50,612 nt of DNA from Vallitaleaceae bacterium (GCA_028277605.1 JANQFZ010000033.1:1-50612), one strand, 5' to 3'. Positions 1 through 8,630 are shown, counted from the stretch's first letter. Notes: generated by a model not told the origin, from the letters alone. Program-made: numbers and translations.

Positions 1-529
1 CTTCTAGTGTCATTCTCCTAGCCATAATCAACCCTATGTCACCTGAACCTAATATAACAACTTTTTTCCCAACCATATAGCCTTCCATATTGACGAAACG
101 CTGAGCCGTTCCAGCTGTGAAAACTCCAGCAGGTCTGCCCCCTGGTATATTGATAGCACCTCTTGTTCTTTCTCTACACCCCATGGCTAATACAATAGCT
201 CCTGCATTTATAGTCATAAAACCATCCTCAGAACTGATGGCACTGATAATATTATCTTCTCTAATATCTAAAACCATGGTATCCAGCTTGTATTCTATCC
301 CCATGGATGTTAATTCATCTATGAATCGCTCTGCATATTCTGGTCCTGTTAATTCTTCCTTAAAGATATGTAATCCAAATCCATTATGAATACATTGCTG
401 GAGGATACCCCCAAGTTCCCTATCTCTTTCGATAACTAACAGATTGTCTACTCCATTTTTTCGGGCTTCAATAGCCGCTGCAAGTCCAGCTGGCCCACCA
501 CCTATAATAACAACATCATATGTTAACAT
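1..529 (-). CDS. FAD-dependent oxidoreductase of the glycerol 3-phosphate operon (partial, N-terminal part)
   Basis: The gene starts at 529 and runs off the left edge, so only about 176 N-terminal residues are present. The ATG follows a GGAGG site by 5 bases. Residues 1-30 form a dinucleotide-binding fold (VVIIGGGPAGLAAA). Next comes the GGILQQCIHNGFG stretch typical of the NADH-oxidase-like flavoprotein found beside GlpA-type dehydrogenases, and a second nucleotide motif (VVILGSGDIGL) begins near residue 160. The family is thought to pass electrons from glycerol 3-phosphate oxidation onward, usually in a trio with a GlpA-like protein and a small DUF1667 protein. The upstream partner is at 541-1983, 11 bases away in the same direction. 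DUF1667 would lie outside the window. The family call is firm; the exact electron acceptor is not known. Confidence 0.85.
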   Translation of the reverse strand, partial: MLTYDVVIIGGGPAGLAAAIEARKNGVDNLLVIERDRELGGILQQCIHNGFGLHIFKEELTGPEYAERFIDELTSMGIEYKLDTMVLDIREDNIISAISSEDGFMTINAGAIVLAMGCRERTRGAINIPGGRPAGVFTAGTAQRFVNMEGYMVGKKVVILGSGDIGLIMARRMTLE

Positions 530-540
530 ACCGTCGCCTC

Positions 541-1983
541 CTAATGCTTTACTTGCTTAGTTTCTTCTGTTAATATTTTGGAATGAATACCATCTTTAAG
601 AATTTCTTTAATATCTACATGAAGCTCTCTTGCAAGGATTTCCATTACTCTTGGCCCACAAAAGCCGCCTTGACATCTACCCATGCCAGGCCGAACTCTT
701 CTCTTAATACCATCGACTGTTGTAGCACCTGCATTTCTATGAATAGCATCTACAATTTCACCTTCTGTCACATTTTCGCAGCGACAAATGATTCTTCCAT
801 ATCTAGGATCTTTCTTTATTAATTCTGTTTTCTCTTCGTCAGTAAGTTCTTCAAATCTTATGACTGGTTTTCTTTTTGGATTGAAGTCTGTTTTTTCTTT
901 GATATCTGTGACTATTTCCTTAAATAATTCTATAACATACTCTGCTATAGCTGGTGCAGCTGATAGTCCCGGTGATTCTATTCCTGCAACATGAATAAAC
1001 CCTTTTGCTTTCTTTGATCCTTCAATAATAAAGTCTTCTGTACTTGGTCTTGCTCTCAAACCTGAAAAGCTGGTAATTGTTGTGTTAAAAGGAATTTTTC
1101 TTATCGTTTTCATAGATGATTGTCGTATGAAACTGATTCCTTTGACAGTGGTTGTTGTATCCGATTTATCATCTAAATCTTCTGCATCGGGTCCCACTAA
1201 CAAATTCCCATGAACCGTTGGTGCTACAAGAACACCTTTCCCCAGCTTAGTTGGTGCTTGGAAAATAACATGATTGACAAGCTGTCCTACTGTTTTGTCT
1301 AATATATTATACTGTCCTCTTCTTGGTGTTATTTTATAGAGTTTGTCTCCAATCATTTCACTGATTTGTTCTGCATAGACACCAGCACAGTTTATAACGG
1401 TCTTGGCTGCTATTTGCTCCTTACCAATTGATACTAAGAATCCTTGATCGATTTTTTCTATATCTGTCACTTTAGCATTTAATCTAATTTCCAATCCGTT
1501 ATCTGCCCCATTCTCTGCAAGTGCTATTGCTAGCTCCCATGGACTAACAATACCAGCGGTTGGAGCATATAAAGCACCAATTACCTCTTCATTAATGTTT
1601 TCTTCCATAGCTCTAACTTCTTCTTGATTTAAGAGCTTCATATCTGGTATCTTATTTTCTATACCACGTTCATATAACTCCTGTATAGCCGAAAGCTCTT
1701 CATCATTAGTGGCTATAACTAAAGAACCAATACGTTTAAAAGGAACATCTAATTCCTTACAGACTTGATCAAACTTAGCGTTTCCTAAAACATTCAACTT
1801 GCCTTTTAACGTTCCAGGTTTTGCATCATACCCCGCATGTACAATAGCACTATTGGCTTTTGTTGTGCCGTTAGCAATGTCATTGTCTTTTTCCACTAAT
1901 ATTACTTTAAGATCGTACCTAGAAAATTCTCTAGCTACATAAGTACCTGCAATACCAGCGCCTATAACCATAACATCATACAT
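541..1983 (-). CDS. GlpA/LhgO-type FAD-dependent glycerol-3-phosphate dehydrogenase with [2Fe-2S] domain
   Basis: This 480-residue flavoprotein is predicted to oxidise glycerol 3-phosphate to dihydroxyacetone phosphate in the cytoplasm or at the membrane face. The N-terminus carries the FAD-binding glycines G8-x-G10-xx-G13, and a DAO-type catalytic domain extends to about residue 355. The C-terminal 80 residues are a BFD-like iron-sulphur domain with cysteines C400, C402, C437 and C442 (CxC then CxxxxC). This layout matches the clostridial GlpA/GlpO-like proteins encoded between GlpP and the NADH-oxidase-like partner. The start at 1983 has an AAGGAGG site 7 bases upstream. The mRNA leader between glpP and this gene holds a terminator-like hairpin (2009-2052), so expression probably depends on GlpP antitermination. 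A 2-hydroxyglutarate oxidase role (LhgO) is an alternative, made less likely by the glpP neighbour. Confidence 0.85.
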   Translation of the reverse strand: MYDVMVIGAGIAGTYVAREFSRYDLKVILVEKDNDIANGTTKANSAIVHAGYDAKPGTLKGKLNVLGNAKFDQVCKELDVPFKRIGSLVIATNDEELSAIQELYERGIENKIPDMKLLNQEEVRAMEENINEEVIGALYAPTAGIVSPWELAIALAENGADNGLEIRLNAKVTDIEKIDQGFLVSIGKEQIAAKTVINCAGVYAEQISEMIGDKLYKITPRRGQYNILDKTVGQLVNHVIFQAPTKLGKGVLVAPTVHGNLLVGPDAEDLDDKSDTTTTVKGISFIRQSSMKTIRKIPFNTTITSFSGLRARPSTEDFIIEGSKKAKGFIHVAGIESPGLSAAPAIAEYVIELFKEIVTDIKEKTDFNPKRKPVIRFEELTDEEKTELIKKDPRYGRIICRCENVTEGEIVDAIHRNAGATTVDGIKRRVRPGMGRCQGGFCGPRVMEILARELHVDIKEILKDGIHSKILTEETKQVKH

Positions 1984-2008
1984 TGTAATACCTCCTTATA
2001 TATTAAAA

Positions 2009-2052
2009 AGCCATACAAATCAAACCTATTGATAAGGTCGAACTGTATGGCT
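2009..2052 (-). promoter_or_regulatory. Attenuator hairpin in the leader of the glycerol-3-phosphate dehydrogenase gene
   Basis: Nine-base arms AGCCATACA (minus strand) and TGTATGGCT are perfectly complementary. On the minus strand the 3' arm runs straight into TTTTTAA, giving a Rho-independent terminator shape, and the AAGGAGG ribosome site of the next gene follows. It resembles the hairpin upstream of glpP (2708-2744) in sequence as well as in shape. It is therefore a likely GlpP target, though it could simply be the glpP terminator. Confidence 0.6.
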
Positions 2053-2091
2053 CTCCAATTCTCTGCCAGTTTATTTAATTTTCACTAACCA

Positions 2092-2667
2092 TCACACGTA
2101 CCAAAGTTCTCGTTTACTTGTAGACACACCCATGGCTCCAGATTTAAGACATTGTATAACGTCTTCTTTATCACTAATAAGCCCACCAGATATGACTGGT
2201 ATTTGGCTTGCAGCTGATATCTTTTCTATAATTTTAGGCATAATACCCGGCATAACTTCTATTGCATCTGGTTTTGTTTCACATACAGAATGAATGCCTT
2301 TTTCTAAAGAAAGCGAATCTAGTAAAAAGAGTCTTTGAATTGTATAGAGATGCATACTCTTAGCTTTCTTAACCAAACTATTTTTTGTTGTGATAATACC
2401 ATCTGGTTTTATTTTTTCACTAATATATCTTAAGGCTGTTAGATCTTTAGATAAGCCTTCCATTAAATCAAGATGAACATAGACAGTCATATGGACTTGC
2501 TTAAAGGCATTAATGATGTTACTAAGATTAAAAATATTACCCTTGAGTAAAAATACTGTTTCACAAGGAGATTCTATTGCCTGGGTAACCTTTTCCATAC
2601 TATTGACAGCAGCAATAACAGGATTAACTTCGAGCCTATCCAATAGTTGATTTTTCAATATATTCAC
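2092..2667 (-). CDS. glpP: Glycerol-3-phosphate responsive antiterminator GlpP
   Basis: The 191-residue protein matches the GlpP family along its whole length. It has a TIM-barrel-like fold with the HLDLMEGL segment near residue 86 and the GIITTKNSLVKKAKS, DAIEVMPG and PVISGGLI segments that follow in order. In Bacillus, GlpP bound to glycerol 3-phosphate acts on leader mRNA to let transcription pass a terminator before glp genes. Here it is the first gene of the run and has its own sigma-A promoter (2774-2802) and leader hairpin. The start is uncertain. GTG at 2667 lies directly on the GGAG sequence, so the TTG at 2658, 8 bases past GGAG, is the better initiation codon and would shorten the protein by three residues. 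Confidence 0.88.
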   Translation of the reverse strand: MNILKNQLLDRLEVNPVIAAVNSMEKVTQAIESPCETVFLLKGNIFNLSNIINAFKQVHMTVYVHLDLMEGLSKDLTALRYISEKIKPDGIITTKNSLVKKAKSMHLYTIQRLFLLDSLSLEKGIHSVCETKPDAIEVMPGIMPKIIEKISAASQIPVISGGLISDKEDVIQCLKSGAMGVSTSKRELWYV

Positions 2668-2707
2668 TCCATAATGCCTACTAGATTACACATATGACAT
2701 TAAAAAA

Positions 2708-2744
2708 GTCCACACAAAATACTCATCTGTATACTTGCATGGCC
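2708..2744 (-). promoter_or_regulatory. Attenuator hairpin in the glpP leader
   Basis: In the minus-strand RNA, GGCCAUGCAA pairs with UUGUGUGGAC at nine of ten positions. Two of these are G-U pairs that would be mismatches in the plus-strand RNA, so the structure is specific to the glpP transcript. Six U residues follow. The leader just before it (GAGAGAGGAGGCCAT) resembles the one at 2009-2052 (GGAGAGCCAT), which suggests a shared GlpP recognition element and autoregulation. Confidence 0.55.
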
Positions 2745-2773
2745 TCCTCTCTCAGTCTTATGCCTCTAAGTTA

Positions 2774-2802
2774 ATATTACATGATTTATGACTATTCGTC
2801 AA
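2774..2802 (-). promoter_or_regulatory. Sigma-A promoter of glpP
   Basis: On the minus strand: TTGACG, a 17-base spacer, then TAATAT. Transcription would start near 2767, leaving a leader of about 100 bases that contains the attenuator hairpin. Confidence 0.7.
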
Positions 2803-3004
2803 TATACAATGTTTTTTAGTTGCTCCAGTTTTTTCTAATAGCAATATTATCTATATTATCAGATGAAACAATAAACATCTTATGATATCATACCAAATAA
2901 ATAAGATATTCAGAATAAAAATATAGGGCATTTCTATTTCTTATTCTGAATATTTTATTCCTCTAGCCTTTAATGTGACCCACCATTTAAAGTGCTAAAG
3001 TGAG
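2803..3004. other. Non-coding remainder of the glpP / GH65 interval
   Basis: The 337-base gap 2668-3004 holds the glpP promoter and leader in its left part. In its right part lies a 13-base perfect inverted repeat (arms 2906-2918 and 2941-2953, ATATTCAGAATAA), about 50 bases past the GH65 stop codon. The repeat has no clean T-tract on either side, so it is a possible but poor terminator of the sugar operon. I see no gene here. Confidence 0.5.
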
Positions 3005-5272
3005 TTACTGACTTAATTCAACTGTTTGATGATTATGATAGATGGTGATTGGTTTACCTTCTAATAAAGCAAATGTAGTTTCACCCTGTTTGACAGTTAC
3101 CTCTATCTTTCTGCCTTTATAGGTAATTCTAAATTTGTATTCCTTCCAATGCTTTGGTAAGTGAGGAGAAAATTTTAACTCACCATTTTCCTCTCTCATC
3201 CCTCCAAATCCAAAAACAATGGATAGCCACGCTCCTGCCATATTGGCTGTATGTACACCTGCTGAAGTATTCTTATGTGTGTTATCCATATCCGTTCGTA
3301 CAGAATGTATAAAGTAATCATAAGCCTTATCGTAATATCCAAGTTCATTAGCCATAATACTAAAAATACAGGTTGAAAGCGAAGAATCATGGGTTGTTAT
3401 TTTTTCATAGTAATCATAATCTCTTTTTTTCTGGTCTTGACTAAACAAGTGGCTCAATAAAAATTCGGCTAGTATTAAATCTGCCTGCTTGCATACCTGT
3501 TTTCTGTAGATATTTAAGGGATGATAATGAATAAGTAAAGGATGCTTATCCCTGCTCTCTTCAAAATCCCATAAAGGTTTTTTAAAAAAACTATCATCTT
3601 GCGGATATAGCCCTCTCTCTTCATCATAAGGAATATATATGGACTCAGATGCTTCTAACCAAGTTTCGATCTCTTCGTCAGAGAGATTGATTTTTTCTTT
3701 TATATTCTGATAGTCTTTTGGATAGGTTTCTTTTAGTTTGGCTGCACTTAAATATGCCTCTTTTAAATGATTCGCTGCCATAAGGTTCGTATAGACATTG
3801 TTGTTGACAACCGCCGTATATTCGTCAGGACCCGTTACACAACAAATATGAAACCTGTCCTGATTAAAATGACCTATTTCCATCCATAATCTTGCTGTTT
3901 CAAAAAGTATCTCTGCACCCTTTTCAACTAAAAAACCTTCATCTTCTGTTGCTGTCATATATTTACTAATTGTATAGGCAATATCCGCATTGATATGATA
4001 TTGAGCAGTCCCTGCAGGAAAATAAGCAGAGCACTCTTCGCCATTAATGGTCCTCCATGGATATAGAGCTCCCTTATCATATTGCATCTCTTTAGCTCTT
4101 TTTCTCGCTTGATCGAGAAGATTGTATCGATAATCTACTAACTTTTTAGCTATGGCAGGATTGGTATACAAAAAGAAAGGGAGTATGTAGATTTCAGTAT
4201 CCCAAAAATAATGCCCTTCATACCCTTCTCCCGTTAAGCCTTTAGCAGAAATATTGGTTAAGCCATCTTTTCCTACGGATTGAAGTAAGTGAAACATATT
4301 AAATCGAATACCCTGCTGGATTTTATCATCGCCATCGATAAATACATCTGAATTATCCCAGAACTTTGCCACATATTTTTCTTGCTCAATTCTATAAAAA
4401 GCATATCCTTTTTCAATAACCGCTTTTAAAACTGCTAATGCTTGAAGATAAGCTTGTTCTTCCATAGATATGGGATAAGAAACATAAATAACAGGCTTAC
4501 TTAGCTCAATGGTTTTATTTTTGACAGCTCTTATACTAAAAATATGCTGTAATTGATTGTTTTGTTGATGAGTGTGTATATCACACATATCTTCATTCAT
4601 TATATGACCCATAAGACAGCACAAGCCTAAACTAGAAGCTTTGGTTTTTGAATGGATGACTGCTTTTTCATGGTCTAATTCTGTTTGGGTTACTTTTAGC
4701 TCATCCCCTTCAAATTCAACACCTATTCTTGGGTCGTCTTCTTTTAAAATATTATGAACATCTCCATCTAAAGTAGAATACAACTTAATCTCACCATCGA
4801 AATTCAGGGGCGTAATCTTTAGATTTATTATCATAAGATGCTTTTCATAGAAACTGACTAGTCTTTCATATTCAAGCAGGATTTCATCTCCTTGATTAGA
4901 CATCCATTTAAGCGTTCTTTTCATAATTCCCTTTTTAAAGTCTAGTTCTCTTTTATAATCTCTGATTTTCCCATTGTTTAAATTAAACTTCTCACCCTTA
5001 ATATCAATCTCTACATTTTTGCCACTGGTAACATTTAACATTGCATGACTCTTATCAGGATAGCCTTGATATTTCTCTCCATAGGATAAATCATAATAAT
5101 CATAGAATCCATTGATAAATGTACCATCATGACCACCGAAATGGGACGCTTCTTCAAATCCACCCCTTGTTCCAATATACCCATTGCCTAGTGCAAACAA
5201 TGTTTCATTAACTGCATACTTGCTTTGATCAAACTCTTTCTCTACAAAACTCCATAGATTTGTTTTGTTCAT
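3005..5272 (-). CDS. Glycoside hydrolase family 65 disaccharide phosphorylase (maltose/kojibiose/trehalose type)
   Basis: The 755-residue protein has the full GH65 layout: an N-terminal beta-sandwich (about 1-260), an (alpha/alpha)6 catalytic barrel (about 310-640) and a short C-terminal beta domain ending near residue 750. The general-acid glutamate is E484 in TGPDEYTAV, and the substrate-site segment YFWDTEIY lies at 355-362. GH65 phosphorylases split an alpha-glucoside with phosphate, giving beta-glucose 1-phosphate in the cytoplasm. No signal peptide is present. It is the last gene of an operon with a binding protein and two permeases, which implies that the imported disaccharide is its substrate. 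Which disaccharide (maltose, kojibiose, nigerose, trehalose) cannot be read from the sequence. No beta-phosphoglucomutase gene lies within the window. Confidence 0.88.
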   Translation of the reverse strand: MNKTNLWSFVEKEFDQSKYAVNETLFALGNGYIGTRGGFEEASHFGGHDGTFINGFYDYYDLSYGEKYQGYPDKSHAMLNVTSGKNVEIDIKGEKFNLNNGKIRDYKRELDFKKGIMKRTLKWMSNQGDEILLEYERLVSFYEKHLMIINLKITPLNFDGEIKLYSTLDGDVHNILKEDDPRIGVEFEGDELKVTQTELDHEKAVIHSKTKASSLGLCCLMGHIMNEDMCDIHTHQQNNQLQHIFSIRAVKNKTIELSKPVIYVSYPISMEEQAYLQALAVLKAVIEKGYAFYRIEQEKYVAKFWDNSDVFIDGDDKIQQGIRFNMFHLLQSVGKDGLTNISAKGLTGEGYEGHYFWDTEIYILPFFLYTNPAIAKKLVDYRYNLLDQARKRAKEMQYDKGALYPWRTINGEECSAYFPAGTAQYHINADIAYTISKYMTATEDEGFLVEKGAEILFETARLWMEIGHFNQDRFHICCVTGPDEYTAVVNNNVYTNLMAANHLKEAYLSAAKLKETYPKDYQNIKEKINLSDEEIETWLEASESIYIPYDEERGLYPQDDSFFKKPLWDFEESRDKHPLLIHYHPLNIYRKQVCKQADLILAEFLLSHLFSQDQKKRDYDYYEKITTHDSSLSTCIFSIMANELGYYDKAYDYFIHSVRTDMDNTHKNTSAGVHTANMAGAWLSIVFGFGGMREENGELKFSPHLPKHWKEYKFRITYKGRKIEVTVKQGETTFALLEGKPITIYHNHQTVELSQ

Positions 5273-5362
5273 TTAATCACATCCTATCATTCCCACTCTA
5301 CGTTTTTTTAAGAATCCTTTTTATCTATTGTTTTTGATAATGATTGTATATTTTCTGTTACT

Positions 5363-6199
5363 TTATTTTACTGCACCAGCTGTAACGCCTTTAATGATAT
5401 ATTTTTGTGCAAATATATAAAAGATAATAACGGGTATAACGGTTAACACTAAACCTGCCATTGCTAAATTCCATTGAATTGTGAACTCTCCAAAGAAGTA
5501 AAAGGTAGATAATGGAATAGTTCGCAAAGCTTTATCAGATAATACTAAAGAGGGCAGCAAAAAGTCATTCCATATCCATATAAGGTCTAATATAATAACC
5601 GTTACAGTTGTAGGTTTTAGTATAGGAAAAATAATTTTCCAAAATATATACCACTTATTACATCCATCCAGTGTTGCTGCTTCTTCTAGCGACAAGGGTA
5701 TGCCTTTAATAAATCCATGAAATAAAAAAACAGCCATACTGCTTCCAAATCCTATATACATATAAATCAGCCCAAATCTTGAATTGAGCATTTGGAGAAA
5801 GGTATTCCTAGATATGGCTCCCATAACCTGCATAAGAGGCATCATAAGCGCTTGAAATGGAATTAACATGGTAGCAACAAAAGTGAAAAATATAATTTTA
5901 CTTATAACATGCTTTGTCCTAACTAACATCCAAGCAGTCATTGAAGCAAAAACTACAATAAAGCCAATACTCACTACAGCAATGAATAAGGAGTTCAAGA
6001 ATGAATTTAAAAAGTTCATTTTACTCATTGCAGAAATATAGTATTGAAAGTCAAGCTTAGACGGTAGACTAAGGACATTTTCATACATTTGTGCTCTATT
6101 TTTAAATGAGTTAACGATCATAATATAGAAAGGTGACAAATAGGCAATTCCTAATAAAACAGCTACTATTTCCATGATAAGTTTTTTTGATTTTTTCAT
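5363..6199 (-). CDS. Carbohydrate ABC transporter permease, MalG type
   Basis: This 278-residue inner-membrane protein has six predicted membrane segments and the ABC-importer EAA loop (EEAATLDGCNKWYIFWKII), which docks on the ATPase subunit. Length and C-terminus (AQKYIIKGVTAGAVK) are typical of MalG-like sugar permeases. Its start codon overlaps the stop of the other permease by one base (TAATG), so the pair is translationally coupled. No ATPase gene is in the operon. Import probably relies on a shared MsmX-like ATPase encoded elsewhere, as in many Firmicutes. Confidence 0.92.
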   Translation of the reverse strand: MKKSKKLIMEIVAVLLGIAYLSPFYIMIVNSFKNRAQMYENVLSLPSKLDFQYYISAMSKMNFLNSFLNSLFIAVVSIGFIVVFASMTAWMLVRTKHVISKIIFFTFVATMLIPFQALMMPLMQVMGAISRNTFLQMLNSRFGLIYMYIGFGSSMAVFLFHGFIKGIPLSLEEAATLDGCNKWYIFWKIIFPILKPTTVTVIILDLIWIWNDFLLPSLVLSDKALRTIPLSTFYFFGEFTIQWNLAMAGLVLTVIPVIIFYIFAQKYIIKGVTAGAVK

Positions 6200-7074
6200 T
6201 ACATTTCAACCTCTCTCTTTTTGCTAAAATAAACTTGAACCAATGTAATTAATGCAACAAACAAAAAGAAGATAACTGCCTTTGCTTGACCAAATCCATA
6301 GTTGTTATAACCAAAAATTTCATTAAATACATTCATAGCAAACATTTCAGTTGCTTTACTCGGTCCTCCATTAGTTAAAGAAAGGTTAACGTCATAAATT
6401 TTAAATGAATTAGACAGACTTAAAAAAAGACTGATTGTAAAAGCAGGTGCTAATAGAGGAAATATGATATGTTTTATTCTCTGTAGGTAATTGGCTCCGT
6501 CAACTCTTGCCGCTTCTACTAGCTCGCTTGGAATACTTTGAATACCAGTTATATAAATAATCATAATATAGCCTGCCATTTGCCATGTGCTGACAACAGC
6601 TATTGCAATTAAAGCATATTTTTCATCTAAAAGCCAATTAAAGAAAAAATGATTTAAGCCCGTAGCATCCCCTAATTGTGTAAACACATTCTTGAAAACA
6701 AATTGCCATATAAAACCTAAAATCAACCCACCAATAAGATTTGGCGTAAAAAACATGGTTCTTAGCGTGTTTTTAACTCTAAGCTTCTGTGTAACCAGTA
6801 AAGCAAACATTAATCCAAATAGATTGATGAACAATGCTGCAATTAAAGTATATTTTAAGGTTAACATTACAGCATTTAAAAAACGCTCGTCTGACAATAA
6901 AAGACCATAGTTGCTCAATCCAACAAATTCCTTTTCGTGGAGAGGAATACCATCCCACTTAAAAAAAGAATAAAATATTCCCATTAAAAAGGGAATAACA
7001 ACAACTGTTAAAAAAGCAACTAAAGTAGGAACCGTAAAGACTGCAAACCATAATTTATTTTTCTTTTTTTTCAT
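6199..7074 (-). CDS. Carbohydrate ABC transporter permease, MalF type
   Basis: The 291-residue polytopic membrane protein begins with a lysine-rich cytoplasmic tail and a first membrane helix. The EAA loop EAARVDGANYLQRIKHIIF lies in its second half. This short MalF form lacks the large periplasmic insert of E. coli MalF, as is usual in Gram-positives. The start at 7074 has AGGAGG 5 bases upstream. It sits 118 bases after the binding-protein gene, separated by a strong hairpin (7115-7152), and overlaps the MalG-type gene. Substrate is inferred to be the disaccharide used by the GH65 enzyme at the end of the operon. Confidence 0.92.
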   Translation of the reverse strand: MKKKKNKLWFAVFTVPTLVAFLTVVVIPFLMGIFYSFFKWDGIPLHEKEFVGLSNYGLLLSDERFLNAVMLTLKYTLIAALFINLFGLMFALLVTQKLRVKNTLRTMFFTPNLIGGLILGFIWQFVFKNVFTQLGDATGLNHFFFNWLLDEKYALIAIAVVSTWQMAGYIMIIYITGIQSIPSELVEAARVDGANYLQRIKHIIFPLLAPAFTISLFLSLSNSFKIYDVNLSLTNGGPSKATEMFAMNVFNEIFGYNNYGFGQAKAVIFFLFVALITLVQVYFSKKREVEM

Positions 7075-7114
7075 GATGACCTCCTAAATACAGTCCAATT
7101 GGATATCTTATACA

Positions 7115-7152
7115 TAAGGTCAGGTTAAAGTATGAATTCTAACCTGACCTTA
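7115..7152 (-). repeat. Intercistronic hairpin between binding-protein and permease genes
   Basis: Arms TAAGGTCAGGTTA (7115-7127) and TAACCTGACCTTA (7140-7152) are perfectly complementary over 13 bases with a 12-base loop. No T-tract follows, so it is unlikely to end transcription fully. In sugar ABC operons such a hairpin commonly stabilises the upstream binding-protein mRNA. Confidence 0.65.
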
Positions 7153-7192
7153 ATTATTTACTTATAATAGCTCCTTGATTGATAAAGGTTAT

Positions 7193-8425
7193 TTATTTGG
7201 ATGCATTTTCCCATGCTTTGTCTAATTCTGCTAAGAATTGCTCACCTGTCATGCTTTCATCAATAAAGAATTTTTGAGTAGCAGGTAAGAAATCATTATT
7301 TACAATTGATGCTGGCCAATAACCAAACATCCATGGTAATGTCTTACCATTTGCTGTATATTCAGCAACTGCTTTACCTAAAGGATCTAATGTAGTTGTT
7401 TTTATATTGGTCATTGCTGGTATAAAACCAAATTTATCTACGATATAGCTATGTCCCTTTTCACTAGTAAATAACCAGTTAAAGAAATCTAATGCAGCAT
7501 TAATTTCATCTTCAGAAGCTTGGTTATTAATTGCCCAAGAATTAGGAATACCGACACTAATTTTATCATTACCTTTTACTGGTAAAGGTAAAATACCCAT
7601 ATCAAAAGTAACATCGTAATCCTTGAACATACCATAGCACCAGTTACCTTGATGTATCATAGCCGTTTTTCCTGTCGCAAAATCACCTGTTTGAATATCA
7701 TAAGTGACTTCTAAAGCACTTGTGCCTTCACTTCTTATAACTTCCATGAAAGCTGCCCATTCCTTAAATATAGAATCATCACTCATTTTACTAGTACCAT
7801 CCGTTAACCCTGCTATAAACCCTTGTGGGTCTGCTTGTAAAGCAAAAGGTACATTGAGTATATGTGCAATTAGAAAATAGGATTCACTAGATAAGCTTAT
7901 AGGTTGAACACCTTGACCTTTTATATCTTTTACCGTATTCTCAAAGGATGATAAATCGGTTACATCGCTTGGGCTGACTAAATCTGCATTATAAACCAAT
8001 CCAAATCCTTCAGCACCATAAGGAATCCCTACAACTTTGTCGTTATACCTTATTTCCATACCAGGTGCTATATATTGTATGTAATCCTGATTGGATAAGT
8101 CATACAAATAGTCCCCAATATTCTCTACTTCTGTTCCTACCCCTGCGGATAATATAGTAGGTCCTTGTCCAGCAGTTAATTTTGCTTGTAATTGCGTATA
8201 AAAATCATCACCAGTAGTTCCCCATACTTCAACCTTGACACCATCTGTCATATCACTATATTCTTTTGCTAACTCCTCAAGCTGCTCTGAAATCTCAACT
8301 TTTGACTGAAATATAGTTATGGTTACATCCTTCTTTTTATTTGGTTTATCATCTGTTTGACACCCCGCCAATAAAGATATTGATAGTAAAACAAAGACCA
8401 TGAGTAAACTTGTCTTCTTAATCAT
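7193..8425 (-). CDS. Extracellular sugar-binding lipoprotein of an ABC transporter
   Basis: The protein (410 residues from the chosen start) is a family-1 solute-binding protein. The lipoprotein signal is MIKKTSLLMVFVLL followed by the lipobox LLAGC, so the mature protein is lipid-linked at C22. The remaining sequence shows the usual two-lobe binding-protein features, including ATGKTAMIHQGNW and a C-terminal ALDFFNWLFT segment. An upstream in-frame ATG at 8476 is rejected: it lies next to the -10 hexamer (8467-8472), upstream of the expected transcription start near 8460. The ATG at 8425 has AAGGAGG 7 bases before it. The gene leads the operon that continues into two permeases and the GH65 phosphorylase. 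The operator at 8440-8451 between promoter and start predicts LacI-type repression. Confidence 0.9.
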   Translation of the reverse strand: MIKKTSLLMVFVLLSISLLAGCQTDDKPNKKKDVTITIFQSKVEISEQLEELAKEYSDMTDGVKVEVWGTTGDDFYTQLQAKLTAGQGPTILSAGVGTEVENIGDYLYDLSNQDYIQYIAPGMEIRYNDKVVGIPYGAEGFGLVYNADLVSPSDVTDLSSFENTVKDIKGQGVQPISLSSESYFLIAHILNVPFALQADPQGFIAGLTDGTSKMSDDSIFKEWAAFMEVIRSEGTSALEVTYDIQTGDFATGKTAMIHQGNWCYGMFKDYDVTFDMGILPLPVKGNDKISVGIPNSWAINNQASEDEINAALDFFNWLFTSEKGHSYIVDKFGFIPAMTNIKTTTLDPLGKAVAEYTANGKTLPWMFGYWPASIVNNDFLPATQKFFIDESMTGEQFLAELDKAWENASK

Positions 8426-8439
8426 AATATGCCTCCTTA

Positions 8440-8451
8440 TAAAACGTTTTA
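8440..8451. promoter_or_regulatory. LacI-family operator O1 (alpha-glucoside operon)
   Basis: The 12-base perfect palindrome TAAAACGTTTTA has the AACGTT core typical of LacI-family operators. It lies about 10-20 bases after the predicted transcription start and just before the ribosome site, an ideal place to block transcription. Confidence 0.8.
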
Positions 8452-8466
8452 CTTGGTTACAAAAAA

Positions 8467-8495
8467 ATAATACCACAGCTTTTTATAAATGTCAA
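8467..8495 (-). promoter_or_regulatory. Sigma-A promoter of the alpha-glucoside ABC/GH65 operon
   Basis: On the minus strand: TTGACA (8490-8495), exactly 17 bases, then TATTAT (8467-8472). This is close to consensus. Transcription would start near 8460 and run first through operator O1. Confidence 0.82.
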
Positions 8496-8611
8496 TTTAT
8501 GAATTATAATTAATTCACAATTAACATAACCAAATATAGCAAGTTTTGTGGTATATGTATATGATTTCTTTCTTGGTTGAACTTGGTGATATGTAAATAA
8601 TTTCTATCTCA

Positions 8612-8623
8612 TAAAACGTTTTA
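8612..8623. promoter_or_regulatory. LacI-family operator O2
   Basis: A second identical copy of TAAAACGTTTTA, centred 172 bases from O1 and just past the lacI-type stop codon. The two sites flank the promoter region, as expected for repression by DNA looping. Confidence 0.75.
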
Positions 8624-8630
8624 ATCAATG

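Noticed and set aside
8426..8476. Longer N-terminus of the sugar-binding protein starting at 8476
   Set aside because: That ATG lies beside the -10 hexamer, upstream of the expected transcription start, and would put 17 residues before the lipoprotein signal peptide.
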